Shown here: positions 17,440 through 27,730 of the stretch, piece after piece
How the letters are laid out: each line of letters opens with the position of its first letter
Position numbering within the stretch: position 1 is the first letter of the stretch
Assembly: GCF_000014685.1 (NCBI RefSeq)
Contig: NC_008321.1
Location: 1,612,001 to 1,676,000, forward strand
DNA: 64,000 bases
DNA from: Shewanella sp. MR-4
Lineage (GTDB): Bacteria > Pseudomonadota > Gammaproteobacteria > Enterobacterales > Shewanellaceae
Reading direction: 5' to 3'
The notes under the pieces: model-generated
Databases searched by the model: none
Told to the model about the DNA's origin: nothing
What the model saw: the letters and a program-made list of their open reading frames with translations, nothing else
Made by a program: the position numbers and the translations under genes

Positions 17440-18144
17440 TTAGATAAAGGTGTTCTTGATTTCGTCTTTTACAAAGCTAAGGTCTGTCTGATCTTCACCC
17501 ACAAGCAAAATGTATGCATCAGCGGCCTCAAAGCCCATGCCCTGATATTTACCATCGGCAAAGGTGTTATCCAGCACCATGCGTTTTTCGATGGGCACAA
17601 TAAACAGAGTCACTTTACCTTTTTCAGCTTGCAGCACTAAGTGCAGACTCTTAACCCCTTGAAAATCACAGTAAGAGGTGTAGTAGACCTTACCTGGTTG
17701 CTCAGTAAATTTAGCGTTTCCTAGATTATTCATCGAGGCTAATTGCGCATTTACTTGGCTAAAGTTGACATTTTGGTCCACCTGCAAGGCTACGCCTTCA
17801 TGGTAAACATGGGCTAAGGCATGCTCGGCTAAATCCACTGGGCCTAAGCGCAATAAACTGAAACTGATCCCCACAATAAAGGCAATCGACGCGGCCATGG
17901 CGACTAAAAAGCCCGTTTGACGGCGCTGTTTATGGTGCTGCTGCAATTGTTGGCGCAGAATAAGTTTGTCGGCCAAGTCCTCTGGCACATCCACTTTTAA
18001 CGCATGAGTGATTTTGGCATCGAGGCCCTTAAGCTCTGCGACAAATGCTTGGTTTTCTGCGCTTTCCTGCATTTGCGCAACAAACTCGGGATCTTGATTA
18101 TGAGGATCTTCATAAGCTTGGCGCCTAAATTTAAGCTCATCCAT
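17440..18144 (-). CDS. DUF3379 membrane protein, probable anti-sigma partner
   Basis: 234 residues. The cytoplasmic N-terminus of about 75 residues is followed by one transmembrane helix (GFLVAMAASIAFIVGISFSLL), then a periplasmic domain of about 135 residues. This is the DUF3379 pattern. Its start overlaps the end of the sigma-factor gene by 8 bases. The layout, an ECF-type sigma factor followed by a single-pass membrane protein, is that of a sigma/anti-sigma pair. The anti-sigma role is inferred from context, since no zinc-binding ZAS motif is visible in the N-terminus. Confidence 0.8.
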   Translation of the reverse strand: MDELKFRRQAYEDPHNQDPEFVAQMQESAENQAFVAELKGLDAKITHALKVDVPEDLADKLILRQQLQQHHKQRRQTGFLVAMAASIAFIVGISFSLLRLGPVDLAEHALAHVYHEGVALQVDQNVNFSQVNAQLASMNNLGNAKFTEQPGKVYYTSYCDFQGVKSLHLVLQAEKGKVTLFIVPIEKRMVLDNTFADGKYQGMGFEAADAYILLVGEDQTDLSFVKDEIKNTFI

Positions 18145-18700
18145 TGGATTGACCTCTCACATCGGTTTTCTCAAGTAGTTCTTTCAATTGGTTCCTCGCC
18201 CGAAATAAGCGCGTCATGACAGTGTTGCGGTTTAAGTCCAAGAGCTGGGCAATTTCATCACCGCTAAAGCCACCGATTAACTGCAGCAATAGGGGCTCCC
18301 GATATTCAATATCCAGCTTAGCGATTTGTCGCCTTAACCAGTACTGCTCGGTTTGCTCTTCCGTGCTGGAGGCAATGTGATCTTCTAAGCTGTCTTGTTC
18401 GATATCGGCGTAATCAAATTGTTTGCGCTCGAATCGACGGGCATTTTCGCGCCTCAGAATCGTGATCAGCCAAGCCTTCGCCGCTTTATCATCCTGTAGG
18501 GAATCTAAAGAGCGCCATGCCCGCAAGAAGGTTTCTTGGGTGATGTCTTCTGCCACCTGCTTATCGCCGCATAACCAAAAGGCATAACGGAAGATATCGG
18601 CGTGCAGCGCCTTGACTAGGCTGTTGTATCGTCGTTGTTTGCTCAGCATGTCAGAAGAGACCGCAGGCTCGACGGATTTCTTTCGCCAGTTAGCAAACAT
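18137..18700 (-). CDS. ECF-type sigma-70 family RNA polymerase sigma factor
   Basis: 187 residues with sigma region 2 (HADIFRYAFWLCGDKQVAED and ITQETFLRAWRSL) and region 4 (GFSGDEIAQLLDLNRNTVMTRLFRARNQL), and no region 3, as in ECF sigma factors. It would redirect RNA polymerase to a small regulon, released from its partner by an envelope signal. The ATG at 18700 has only a weak A-rich ribosome site. A second Met, 17 residues in, is an alternative start. The next gene overlaps it and encodes the membrane partner. Confidence 0.88.
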   Translation of the reverse strand: MFANWRKKSVEPAVSSDMLSKQRRYNSLVKALHADIFRYAFWLCGDKQVAEDITQETFLRAWRSLDSLQDDKAAKAWLITILRRENARRFERKQFDYADIEQDSLEDHIASSTEEQTEQYWLRRQIAKLDIEYREPLLLQLIGGFSGDEIAQLLDLNRNTVMTRLFRARNQLKELLEKTDVRGQSNG

Positions 18701-18780
18701 TTTTTCGATATTTTCTTTTTATTTTACGATTCAAAAGATTACACCTTATTCATGCGAGAAAGCAGTGGCGCCGTTTAGGG

Positions 18781-20442
18781 TTAGCCGTTTGGATTTAGCG
18801 GGCGTAATGGCGTGGATTGCTGCGCCATGGATTTTAGATTGCCGTTTTTTACCGCGCTTAACAATGCTTTTACCGCGACAGCCAGTTGGGTATCGCTATT
18901 GGCTTTACCACCGTAGGCTAAGGCTTGCAACTGACGAATCGCCTCTGCTAACTCGCTCGACTGCGCGGCAATTTTATCGAGCGTCATTGGGCGAGCGGCC
19001 TGTTCACTATAGTATTGCTGCAATTGCTGCAAAATATCACTGACATTGCCTTTAGCGCAGGCTTGCTCTAATCCCTTAAGGCCATTGCGAAGAACGAGCG
19101 GTTGCGCAGTGACTTGTGTATTGACTGTTGATTGGCGTTTCAGCGCACGTCGCCAAGCGACAAAAGTGACGGCCCAAGCAACTAATGTCACCAGCCACAG
19201 CAGGGCGAACAGATTAGCGTTCCAATGACTTTCACTGTTAGTACTGGTATTTGCCTGCCAGTTGGGTTCGATGGGCGTGTCGACCACGGCGCCACCTTTT
19301 ACTTGAATGGTGCGGGCGGGCAGGGTCGCCATTTCTTGGCGTTTAAGATGCGGATTCCACCAAGGTACTTTCACTTCGGGTAAGGTAAAAGTGCCCGCCT
19401 TACTGGGGACTATGGCCGAGGTAATGCTGTACTGTGACACTATCTGCGCGTCGCGCACAAAGCTCTGGCGCTGGGGTTTTTCGGGATAGGATTTGAGCTC
19501 AGGCGGCAGGTTTTGCGCGATATCCGGCAGGCTATTCTCATCGGCATTGGAGGCCAATAAGGTGAGCGTGCGGGTGATGGGACTACCGACGGTAAACTCT
19601 TTTACATCCTCAGGAAAACTTTCTTTTAAGGCCACTAAATCGGCCACAAGCCATTGGCCTTGGAAGCTCGTTGGCGCAGGTTCGACTTGGATGCTTAAGG
19701 AGGGCGCGCCAGCCTGCATTGGGCGACTCTCGTTAAAGCCAAACATGCCGCCACGGCGTTGGGATTCCACTAATACATCGCCAGAAAAGGTCGCGCCTTT
19801 GATGTTCACTTGGCCGGGTAAGTCGGGAATGATGCCATAGGTGCGCTCAATCACGCGATAACGACGGCTTTCGATGATCTCTGAGCCGTCTTTGTCTTCT
19901 CCAATTTGCTTAATCTGCGCGCCTTCGATAACCGGGGCATTGAGCACGCCGCGTTGCAGTTCGACCGCAAGATAAAGCTTCACTTTATAGGTAATAAGCT
20001 GGCCGACGTAGGCCTCATCGGTCGAGACTTTGGCATCGATAAACAGATTCTTGGCCTGCTCAGGTTGTGCGCCCGCTTCGACTACCTTGAGGGGAATTTC
20101 GGCGGAGCTAACGCCATCAATGCTAAAGGATGGAATGGTCAGTTGGCCCTTTTGCTTTGGGGCAAGCAGCACTTGCCAGCGGGTCTCTTTGACCGCATCG
20201 AAGTTCATTATCTGGGTGCTGCGACTCACGCTGGTGCGACCCACGATAAAATCCTTGAGCAGGATGGAGGTATCGAGTTTACCCGTGTCGACCTCATCGT
20301 CGGCACTGACATTGAGCACAAAGTACTCTCCCTCCATCACCGGATTGCGATCGACCGACGCCTCGAGTTTGCTCAGGGCAAAGGCGGGTTGAATGACCGC
20401 GATGCAAAGCGTGAGGAGGATAAAAAATTGTCTGATCACCAC
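18781..20442 (-). CDS. batD: BatD family protein (oxygen-tolerance operon)
   Basis: 553 residues with a signal peptide (MVIRQFFILLTLCIAVIQPAFA). The large periplasmic part is of the BatD type (EASVDRNPVMEGEYFVLNVS at the start), with repeated beta-rich Ig-like modules and KETRWQVLLAPKQKG. One transmembrane helix near residue 410 (LFALLWLVTLVAWAVTFVAW) precedes a cytoplasmic tail of about 120 residues. It is the last gene of the MoxR-Bat unit and overlaps the upstream gene by 7 bases. The molecular role of BatD is not established. Bat genes were named for Bacteroides aerotolerance. Confidence 0.88.
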   Translation of the reverse strand: MVIRQFFILLTLCIAVIQPAFALSKLEASVDRNPVMEGEYFVLNVSADDEVDTGKLDTSILLKDFIVGRTSVSRSTQIMNFDAVKETRWQVLLAPKQKGQLTIPSFSIDGVSSAEIPLKVVEAGAQPEQAKNLFIDAKVSTDEAYVGQLITYKVKLYLAVELQRGVLNAPVIEGAQIKQIGEDKDGSEIIESRRYRVIERTYGIIPDLPGQVNIKGATFSGDVLVESQRRGGMFGFNESRPMQAGAPSLSIQVEPAPTSFQGQWLVADLVALKESFPEDVKEFTVGSPITRTLTLLASNADENSLPDIAQNLPPELKSYPEKPQRQSFVRDAQIVSQYSITSAIVPSKAGTFTLPEVKVPWWNPHLKRQEMATLPARTIQVKGGAVVDTPIEPNWQANTSTNSESHWNANLFALLWLVTLVAWAVTFVAWRRALKRQSTVNTQVTAQPLVLRNGLKGLEQACAKGNVSDILQQLQQYYSEQAARPMTLDKIAAQSSELAEAIRQLQALAYGGKANSDTQLAVAVKALLSAVKNGNLKSMAQQSTPLRPLNPNG

Positions 20443-22481
20443 TGTTCGTTATCCCTTGATATTTGGCCATTTTGACGGCGTTTTTGATATTCGAGTTGCA
20501 TCTTGTTACGCAGTAACACCTGTGGATCTTCACTCACGCCCCGCAGTGCTCGCTGCATCTCCGCGGGTAAAGGCTCGCTGTTACTCGGCGGCGCTTCAAC
20601 AGACTCAACAGCGGTATCTGGTTTTTTATCCGCCTGCGCCTGTTTCTCTTTATCCGCTTTTTGCGCTACGGCCTGTTGCTGTTCTTGCTTGGCTTTGGAC
20701 TTATCATCCTCGACCTTTGCCTGCATTTTTGCCTCGTTGCTGGCTGGATCTTCTTTATCTTCAGCATTGTTATCGGCGCCGTTTTGCTGATTGGCTTGTT
20801 GCTCGGCCTGCTGTTGTTCCTGCTGTGCATCTTGCTGATCTTGCTTGGCGTTTTCATCACTCGCTTGCTGTTTATCCTGCGCGCCTTGCTCAGGATCATT
20901 CTGCTCTGATGAGGTACTTTGCTCCTGCGATGGTTTTTTGTCCGCTTGATCAGAATTATTTTGCTGTTGGGACTGCTGCTCTTGAGACTGATCTTGAGCT
21001 TGGTCGTTTTGCGAGGATTGTTGATCTCCCTGCTGCTGATCGTTCTGGTCCTGTCCCTGTTGGTTTTGATCGCCTTGAGACTGTTTATCTTGATTGTCAG
21101 CATTTTGCTGCGACTGCTGCTGGTTCAGCAATTTCTCTGCTAACTCAAGGTTGGCCTTGGCCTGTGGAAACTCGGGCTGCTTGTCGAGTGCGGCCTGATA
21201 ACGCTCCTTGGCTTTGTCGGGTTTACCGAGTTGCATCAGCGCGTTGCCTTGGTTGTAAAGGCCATTGGCAGAGCTATCTTGCTCAAAGCTTTTTAGCGCC
21301 TGTTCGTACTCGCCCGCCTTGTACTGCGCCGCGCCTTGCCATTGGGGCGTCTCGAATTTTTGTGCGGCATTGGCGTAATCCTCAGCTTGATAGGCCTGCA
21401 TCGCCTGTTGCTCTTGGGTGTGCCAGAGTGAGTCCCATGCGCTGGCATGGGCGCTTTGCGGCGCAGCGCTGAGCAATAGACCGCCCAATCCCATCAGCAG
21501 CCAGTTAGCGAGCATGCCTTGCCTAAAGCTCAGCAGGGCAGGGATGAGTAAGAGTAAGGCGAGGTAAGGGCCGAGATCTTGCCAGGTTTCTCCATCGAGA
21601 TCCGTGGCTTTGGCATCGCCACTGTCACTCAACCAATGTTGCAACTGTGCTAAATCCTGACCATCGGCACGATTGGGGATCATGATGCCATTATGGTTAT
21701 CGGCTAATTTTTGCAGTAAGCCAAAGTCGGTTTTGGCGACAACGACTTCATTGCTGCTGTCACGCTGTAATTGGCCATCGGGTAAGCGGATGGGCGCGCC
21801 TTGGGGGCTACCAAATCCCATGATCGCGAGGCGATATTGGCTACCGGCTAAGGCAGAGTTAGCCTCATCGAATTGCCTCGGGGTGATGCCATCTGTCATC
21901 ACAATAATATCGCCCCGTAGATGCCCGCCCTGTGCCAGTAGATTTTTAGCTTGGGTTAGCGCGGCCGCTAGGTTTGAGCCCAACACGGGCATAATGTCAG
22001 GGCTTAACGTGGGTAATAAATTAAGCAGCGTGCCCGTGTCTCGGGTGAGCGGGCTTATGGTAAAGGCATCGCCAGCGAAGGCAATCAGGCCGGTTTCGCC
22101 TTCTTTTAAGCCGCGGAGCAAATCCGTCGCCCGAAACTTGGTTTGGGTTAAGCGGTTGGGCGCCAGATCGGTGGCAAACATGGAGACAGACATATCCATC
22201 ACCAACACTCGGCCTTGCTCGGCGGCAAAAACCGGCAAGGTTTGCTTATTGAGGGCGGGGCCCGCTAAGGCTAAGGTGGCAATCACCCAAGTGAAAGCCA
22301 AGATATGCAATGGTCGACGGGATTTTTGCGTGCCCTCTGTGACCAATATTTTGGCCAAGTGCGGCGCAATATAGCGATTCCAAGCACTGTTACTCTGGTG
22401 TTGGCGCCATAGCGCCCACAGGATGATGGCGAGTGGCAACAGGGCGAGTAACCATTCTGGACGAATAAAATGCAGGCTCAT
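20436..22481 (-). CDS. BatB/BatC-like protein: VWA domain plus TPR with long Q/N/D-rich tail
   Basis: 681 residues combining what some genomes encode as BatB and BatC. Two N-terminal helices are followed by a von Willebrand A domain with the MIDAS motif DMSVS and MTDG. A second helix pair near residues 310-345 is followed by TPR repeats (about 350-455, for example ALKSFEQDSSANGLYNQGNA and KAKERYQAAL). The tail of about 190 residues is almost wholly Gln, Asn, Asp, Ser and Lys. It overlaps the VWA gene upstream by one base (TAATG) and batD downstream by 7, so translation is tightly coupled. The tail makes it longer than typical relatives. Confidence 0.9.
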   Translation of the reverse strand: MSLHFIRPEWLLALLPLAIILWALWRQHQSNSAWNRYIAPHLAKILVTEGTQKSRRPLHILAFTWVIATLALAGPALNKQTLPVFAAEQGRVLVMDMSVSMFATDLAPNRLTQTKFRATDLLRGLKEGETGLIAFAGDAFTISPLTRDTGTLLNLLPTLSPDIMPVLGSNLAAALTQAKNLLAQGGHLRGDIIVMTDGITPRQFDEANSALAGSQYRLAIMGFGSPQGAPIRLPDGQLQRDSSNEVVVAKTDFGLLQKLADNHNGIMIPNRADGQDLAQLQHWLSDSGDAKATDLDGETWQDLGPYLALLLLIPALLSFRQGMLANWLLMGLGGLLLSAAPQSAHASAWDSLWHTQEQQAMQAYQAEDYANAAQKFETPQWQGAAQYKAGEYEQALKSFEQDSSANGLYNQGNALMQLGKPDKAKERYQAALDKQPEFPQAKANLELAEKLLNQQQSQQNADNQDKQSQGDQNQQGQDQNDQQQGDQQSSQNDQAQDQSQEQQSQQQNNSDQADKKPSQEQSTSSEQNDPEQGAQDKQQASDENAKQDQQDAQQEQQQAEQQANQQNGADNNAEDKEDPASNEAKMQAKVEDDKSKAKQEQQQAVAQKADKEKQAQADKKPDTAVESVEAPPSNSEPLPAEMQRALRGVSEDPQVLLRNKMQLEYQKRRQNGQISRDNEQW

Positions 22482-23497
22482 TAACGAACATCCCCCCGTG
22501 GTGTTGCTGATGGAACAGGGTTTTTAGTCCGCGAAAACAGCGCTAATTGGCCTAAGGCTATCCAAATGCTGGTGAGCAGCGCGAGTGCGAGCGGCCAATA
22601 GAATAGCTCCGCTTGAGGACGATAGCTGAGTTGATCGCGACTCACGGGTTCCAGTTTGTCAATTTCTTGATAAATCTGTTCCAGCTCTTGGCTGTTACGG
22701 GCGCGGAAATAGCGGCCATGGGTCACTTCGGCAATATGCTTGAGTTGGTTTTCATCGAGATCCATCGACGGATTGACGCGCTCACGACCAAACAGGGTGC
22801 GTCTTTCCATGACATCGGCACCCACGCCCACGGTATAAATCGTCACTTTGCGATTAGCGGCGATTTGGGCCGCTTGATCAGGATCGATATTACCGGCGTT
22901 ATTTGAACCGTCAGTCAATAAAATCAAGACTCTGTTACTCTCATCCATTTTATCGAAGCGCTTGACCGCGAGCGCAATCGACTCGCCAATCGCCGTTTGC
23001 TTACCGACAAGGCCAATCTGCGCCTCCTTTAAAAACTGAGCGACAGAGCGTCTATCTTGGGTGAGTGGCGCTTGTAGATAAGCGTGATCGGCAAATAGAA
23101 TCAAACCGATACGATCGCCTTTGCGACGCTCTATAAACTCACTGACCACGTGTTGGATCAAGGTAAAACGGTCGACGACTTTACCGTTAATCACCATATC
23201 TTCAATTTGCATACTGCCGGATAAGTCCACCGCCAGCATCAGATCCCGCCCTTGGCTTGGCAGTTCAATTGGATCGCCAAGCCATTGTGGGCGGGCGATA
23301 GCAAGCACTAACAAGCTCCACATCAACCAATAACGCTTGCGGCTTTGTCGGCTGTGGCTACTGATATTGGCCTTGCCCGTTTGACTAATGCCGGGCAATT
23401 GCAGGCGACCACCTTCGGCTTGCACCGTTTGACGACGCCAAAAAATAAAAGGTAAAGGCAGTAGAATCAATGCCAAAGGCCATGCGACTGTTAACAT
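22481..23497 (-). CDS. BatA-like VWA-domain membrane protein
   Basis: 338 residues. The N-terminal helices are followed by a VWA domain with a complete MIDAS (AVDLSGSMQIED, then LTDGSNNAG) and a C-terminal helix (FYWPLALALLTSIWIALGQLAL). This is the BatA architecture. VWA proteins of MoxR operons are thought to act with the AAA+ ATPase as a metal-dependent chaperone-like system. It overlaps the DUF4381 gene upstream by 7 bases and BatB/C downstream by one base. Confidence 0.9.
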   Translation of the reverse strand: MLTVAWPLALILLPLPFIFWRRQTVQAEGGRLQLPGISQTGKANISSHSRQSRKRYWLMWSLLVLAIARPQWLGDPIELPSQGRDLMLAVDLSGSMQIEDMVINGKVVDRFTLIQHVVSEFIERRKGDRIGLILFADHAYLQAPLTQDRRSVAQFLKEAQIGLVGKQTAIGESIALAVKRFDKMDESNRVLILLTDGSNNAGNIDPDQAAQIAANRKVTIYTVGVGADVMERRTLFGRERVNPSMDLDENQLKHIAEVTHGRYFRARNSQELEQIYQEIDKLEPVSRDQLSYRPQAELFYWPLALALLTSIWIALGQLALFSRTKNPVPSATPRGDVR

Positions 23498-24084
23498 TGC
23501 TCCTCCGCAGGCTTTGCTGGAGCCGGTGTTAATGCTGCCGACGAAGTCGGGTTTTGGCTTGCAGCAGTGTGCATTATCGGTGCGCTTAATTTGGCTTTAG
23601 AGGCAAACCAGCTGCGGGCGAGGGCCTGTAACTCAAGGGCCTCCTCGGCGCTGAGTGGTTTCACTTGGTGGCGTTTATCCAATAATGGCCCAATGCGGCC
23701 GCGCTGCTTTGCAGGCAAATGGCTATCTAACCAGTTTGCCCACACGGGGCCGTCGAGTTTGGCTATCACTTCCCTTGGCAAATAACTTAAGGCGGTGCGC
23801 TTTAACAGCTGATTCACGTCAGAGGGATACTGGCTCGAATGAGGATCTAGTGCTGCAAATAAACCTTGGGCGGCTTTTTTAGGCGCTAAGTAGGCGGCAC
23901 GTTTTTTGAGCCAAAGAATTGCGGCAATCAACAAAACCAACAGGATAGCGAGTGCTAACCAATAACCTATGGCCCATGGCCAAGCCCCAATCGGGTCGGG
24001 GAGAATAATATCTTGTAAATCCGCCAAAGCGGGATTTGGCGTGGCAGCCTTATCCAAGGCTGGATTTAGAGTTTGTGGGTTCAC
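23491..24084 (-). CDS. DUF4381 membrane protein
   Basis: 197 residues. The N-terminal DIILPDPIGAWPWAIGYW, just before a single transmembrane helix (LALAILLVLLIAAILWL), is the DUF4381 signature. A cytoplasmic helical domain and a Pro/Ala-rich end follow. The family is found almost only in MoxR-Bat operons, between the DUF58 and VWA genes, as here. The start is taken as GTG at 24084 and is not certain, because no strong ribosome site precedes it. Confidence 0.85.
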   Translation of the reverse strand: MNPQTLNPALDKAATPNPALADLQDIILPDPIGAWPWAIGYWLALAILLVLLIAAILWLKKRAAYLAPKKAAQGLFAALDPHSSQYPSDVNQLLKRTALSYLPREVIAKLDGPVWANWLDSHLPAKQRGRIGPLLDKRHQVKPLSAEEALELQALARSWFASKAKLSAPIMHTAASQNPTSSAALTPAPAKPAEEQC

Positions 24085-24147
24085 GCTTTGGACTCACTTA
24101 TGCTTTATGTTGCACTGTCTACTATTACTCACTTATTTGCCGTGCCG

Positions 24148-25116
24148 TTATTGCAGTAAGGCTAATTGCTGTGCGAGGGGTAAACCCGCGTCGATAAATT
24201 GGGGGCGCACCTTCAGTTTTTGCATCATGGCGATAAAGTCATTTTGCTGCTGTTGCTGCTGCCCAAGCCATGCTTGATAACTGTCGCGAGTCAGCACTAA
24301 ATCTTGGTCCCCTTCGCGAACAGGCAAACTAAACTGCTTGGGTAAGTTGAGGTTGCCCTGCCTTAGAGGGTCGGTCACCAGATAAGCGCCAATATCACAA
24401 TGGCGTTTAAGTTCTGTCAGCGGCGCGATACATTGCGGCGTAAAATGGCTGCCATCTGTGATGATCCAAATCAATGAGCCCGGTTTCGCGATCCGTTGCA
24501 AGCGCTGGCAGGCGCGCAGGATATGGTCTGGATCCCGTGGATGACTGCCGAGCTGATTGAGTTGTTGCTCGTGCACTCGGCGCAGGCCTGAAATGAGCTG
24601 CAATATCCCTTGGCGGCGACTGCGGGGTTTTAGCTCCAGATGCTCCGACTCGCAGGCGATTAAGGCACCGAGTCTGTCACCGTGATTGATGGCATTCCAA
24701 CCTAGCGTGGTCGCTAAATGCCCCGCTTGTACCGACTGCAGCAGCAAACTCGAGCCAAAATACAGGCTCTGGCTTAAATCGAGCAGCAGCAGAATAGGGC
24801 GCTCGCGTTCTTCAATAAATAACTTAGTATGGGTTTGCCCCGTGCGGGCGGTCACGCGCCAATCAATAGTGCGTACATCGTCGCCCTGTTGATAATGGCG
24901 CACTTCGGCAAATTCCATCCCGCGGCCTTTGATTAAACTGCTGCGATGCCCCGCCATATTGGCACGTGCCCGGCTGTGACGCTCAGGAATAGCCCGCGCA
25001 ATCGTCTGGCAGGCGAGCAGTTCTTTCTCGGTTAAATGCAGCCCGTCGGCAAATAATGGCAAGCCATGTGGATTGCCATCACTGTGTAGGGATGCGTTTA
25101 GCACACTGTTATTCAT
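24148..25116 (-). CDS. DUF58 domain protein
   Basis: 322 residues, cytoplasmic, with the DUF58 core GRGMEFAEVRHYQQGDDVRTIDWRVTAR and a VWA-like fold (LLLLDLSQSLYFG). It is regularly encoded next to MoxR ATPases. A short Gln-rich stretch (six consecutive Gln) lies near the C-terminus. It is the second gene of the unit, 73 bases after moxR. Its role is thought to be as a partner of MoxR, not shown directly. Confidence 0.88.
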   Translation of the reverse strand: MNNSVLNASLHSDGNPHGLPLFADGLHLTEKELLACQTIARAIPERHSRARANMAGHRSSLIKGRGMEFAEVRHYQQGDDVRTIDWRVTARTGQTHTKLFIEERERPILLLLDLSQSLYFGSSLLLQSVQAGHLATTLGWNAINHGDRLGALIACESEHLELKPRSRRQGILQLISGLRRVHEQQLNQLGSHPRDPDHILRACQRLQRIAKPGSLIWIITDGSHFTPQCIAPLTELKRHCDIGAYLVTDPLRQGNLNLPKQFSLPVREGDQDLVLTRDSYQAWLGQQQQQQNDFIAMMQKLKVRPQFIDAGLPLAQQLALLQ

Positions 25117-25189
25117 TCAAAGCTACTCATACAAAGCGATTCAGTTACCTAGGATTTATCAGCCCGCGTATCCAGACCATGTTCTGAGA

Positions 25190-26146
<957 letters not shown>

Positions 26147-26255
26147 GATGCTACTCGTTTTTTAGGTTGAAAATATCGATTGAAAATACGTGTGTGGGCT
26201 ATAGACAACGAATATGGTAAAGAATTCCCTAAGGGTTTGGCTAGTGTTAAAAAAA

Positions 26256-26269
26256 CAAACAGGTGTTTA
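26256..26269. promoter_or_regulatory. PsrA-like operator upstream of fadI
   Basis: CAAACAGGTGTTTA, inside an AT-rich context, fits the G/CAAAC-N(2-4)-GTTTG/C pattern of the TetR-type fatty acid regulator PsrA with one mismatch at the last position. It lies about 150 bases upstream of fadI. The assignment rests on motif resemblance only. Confidence 0.45.
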
Positions 26270-26306
26270 AAACTTGCTGACAAGAAGTTAGAATCAGATC
26301 ACACTT

Positions 26307-26323
26307 TAATGGTCAGACCTGTT
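26307..26323. promoter_or_regulatory. FadR-like operator upstream of fadI
   Basis: TAATGGTCAGACCTGTT keeps the TGGTCAGACCTGTT core of the FadR consensus. It lies 96 bases upstream of the fadI start and 161 bases from the moxR start. It resembles the two sites upstream of fadL in this window, which suggests one regulon. Confidence 0.55.
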
Positions 26324-26419
26324 ATTAGGCTTTTTTGGTGCCAAACAGCAGGGCAAACATGGAAATCGATAGCGCCGCCTGAAATCTCTCAGCGATAGCG
26401 CACATAAAGAGGGTGACAA

Positions 26420-27730
26420 ATGAGTGATAGACAACAGGTAACTAACGCAAAGGGTGAGCGTATCGCCATTGTGGCGGGCTTAAGAACGCCATTTGCGAAA
26501 CAGGCGACCGCATTCCACGGTGTGTCGGCGCTCGATATGGGCAAAATGGTGGTTAACGAACTGCTGGCCCGTAGCGAACTGGACCCTAAGTTGATTGAGC
26601 AGTTGGTGTACGGTCAGGTGGTACAAATGCCTGCGGCACCGAACATTGCCCGTGAAATCGTGTTAGGAACGGGCATGGATGTGTCAACCGATGCCTACAG
26701 TGTGACCCGCGCCTGTGCGACCAGTTTTCAATCTGCGGTGAATGTGGCTGAGTCAATCATGACGGGCAATATCGAGATTGGTATTGCCGGCGGTGCCGAC
26801 TCTTCTTCTGTATTACCTATTGGTGTGTCTAAAAAACTCGCCCATGCCTTAGTCGATCTGAATAAAGCCCGCAGCTTTGGCCAAAAGTTACAAATTTTCC
26901 GCCGTTTAGGCATTAAAGATTTACTGCCTGTGCCGCCTGCCGTTGCCGAGTATTCTACGGGATTGTCTATGGGACAAACCGCGGAGCAAATGGCCAAGAC
27001 CTATAATATCAGCCGCGCCGACCAAGATGCATTGGCGCACCGCTCCCACACGTTGGCGAGTGAAACTTGGGCTTCAGGTCACCTACGTGACGAAGTGATG
27101 GTGGCCCATGTTCCCCCTTACAAACAGTTTATCGAGCGCGATAATAACATTCGTGAAAACTCCGATTTAAGCTCTTACGCTAAACTGCGTCCCGCTTTCG
27201 ATAAAAAGCATGGCAGCGTGACGGCCGCTAACAGTACGCCGCTAACCGATGGCGCCTCGGCGATCATTTTGATGAGCGAAGGCCGTGCTAAAGCCTTGGG
27301 TTATCAACCTATTGGTTACATTAAGAGCTACGCATTTACCGCGATTGATGTCTGGCAAGACATGCTGATGGGGCCATCCTATGCAACGCCATTGGCATTA
27401 AAGCGCGCCGGCATGGAATTAGAAGATTTAACTCTTATCGAAATGCATGAAGCTTTCGCGGCACAAACCTTAGCCAACATGCAGATGTTTGCCTCAAAGA
27501 AATTTGCCGAAGAAAAATTAGGGCGTAATCGTGCCATTGGTGAAATCGATATGAGCAAATTTAACGTGCTCGGTGGCTCTTTAGCTTACGGTCATCCATT
27601 TGCGGCCACAGGTACACGTTTAATCACTCAGGTTTGCCGTGAGCTTAAGCGTCGTGGCGGCGGAACGGGTCTGGCAACGGCCTGTGCTGCGGGTGGCTTA
27701 GGGGCTGCAATGATTGTGGAAGTGGAGTAA
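26420..27730 (+). CDS. fadI: 3-ketoacyl-CoA thiolase FadI
   Basis: 436 residues, the E. coli FadI length. It cleaves 3-ketoacyl-CoA with CoA in beta-oxidation. The thiolase nucleophile is Cys99 (TRACATSF). The acid-base residues are in GHPFAATGTR and ATACAAGGLGA. Its length and the insertion ahead of the nucleophile region mark the FadI rather than the FadA branch. GAGGGTG lies 5 bases before the ATG. It overlaps fadJ by one base (TAATG), so the two chains of the complex are translationally coupled. FadR-like and PsrA-like sites precede it. Confidence 0.95.
   Translation: MSDRQQVTNAKGERIAIVAGLRTPFAKQATAFHGVSALDMGKMVVNELLARSELDPKLIEQLVYGQVVQMPAAPNIAREIVLGTGMDVSTDAYSVTRACATSFQSAVNVAESIMTGNIEIGIAGGADSSSVLPIGVSKKLAHALVDLNKARSFGQKLQIFRRLGIKDLLPVPPAVAEYSTGLSMGQTAEQMAKTYNISRADQDALAHRSHTLASETWASGHLRDEVMVAHVPPYKQFIERDNNIRENSDLSSYAKLRPAFDKKHGSVTAANSTPLTDGASAIILMSEGRAKALGYQPIGYIKSYAFTAIDVWQDMLMGPSYATPLALKRAGMELEDLTLIEMHEAFAAQTLANMQMFASKKFAEEKLGRNRAIGEIDMSKFNVLGGSLAYGHPFAATGTRLITQVCRELKRRGGGTGLATACAAGGLGAAMIVEVE

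Noticed and set aside
20393..21472. Plus-strand frame of 359 codons over the BatB/C gene
   Set aside because: No ribosome site, no family pattern, and the minus strand holds a well-supported gene.
26180..26398. Open frame of 72 codons between moxR and fadI
   Set aside because: It lies over the regulatory sites, has no ribosome site and no recognisable protein pattern.
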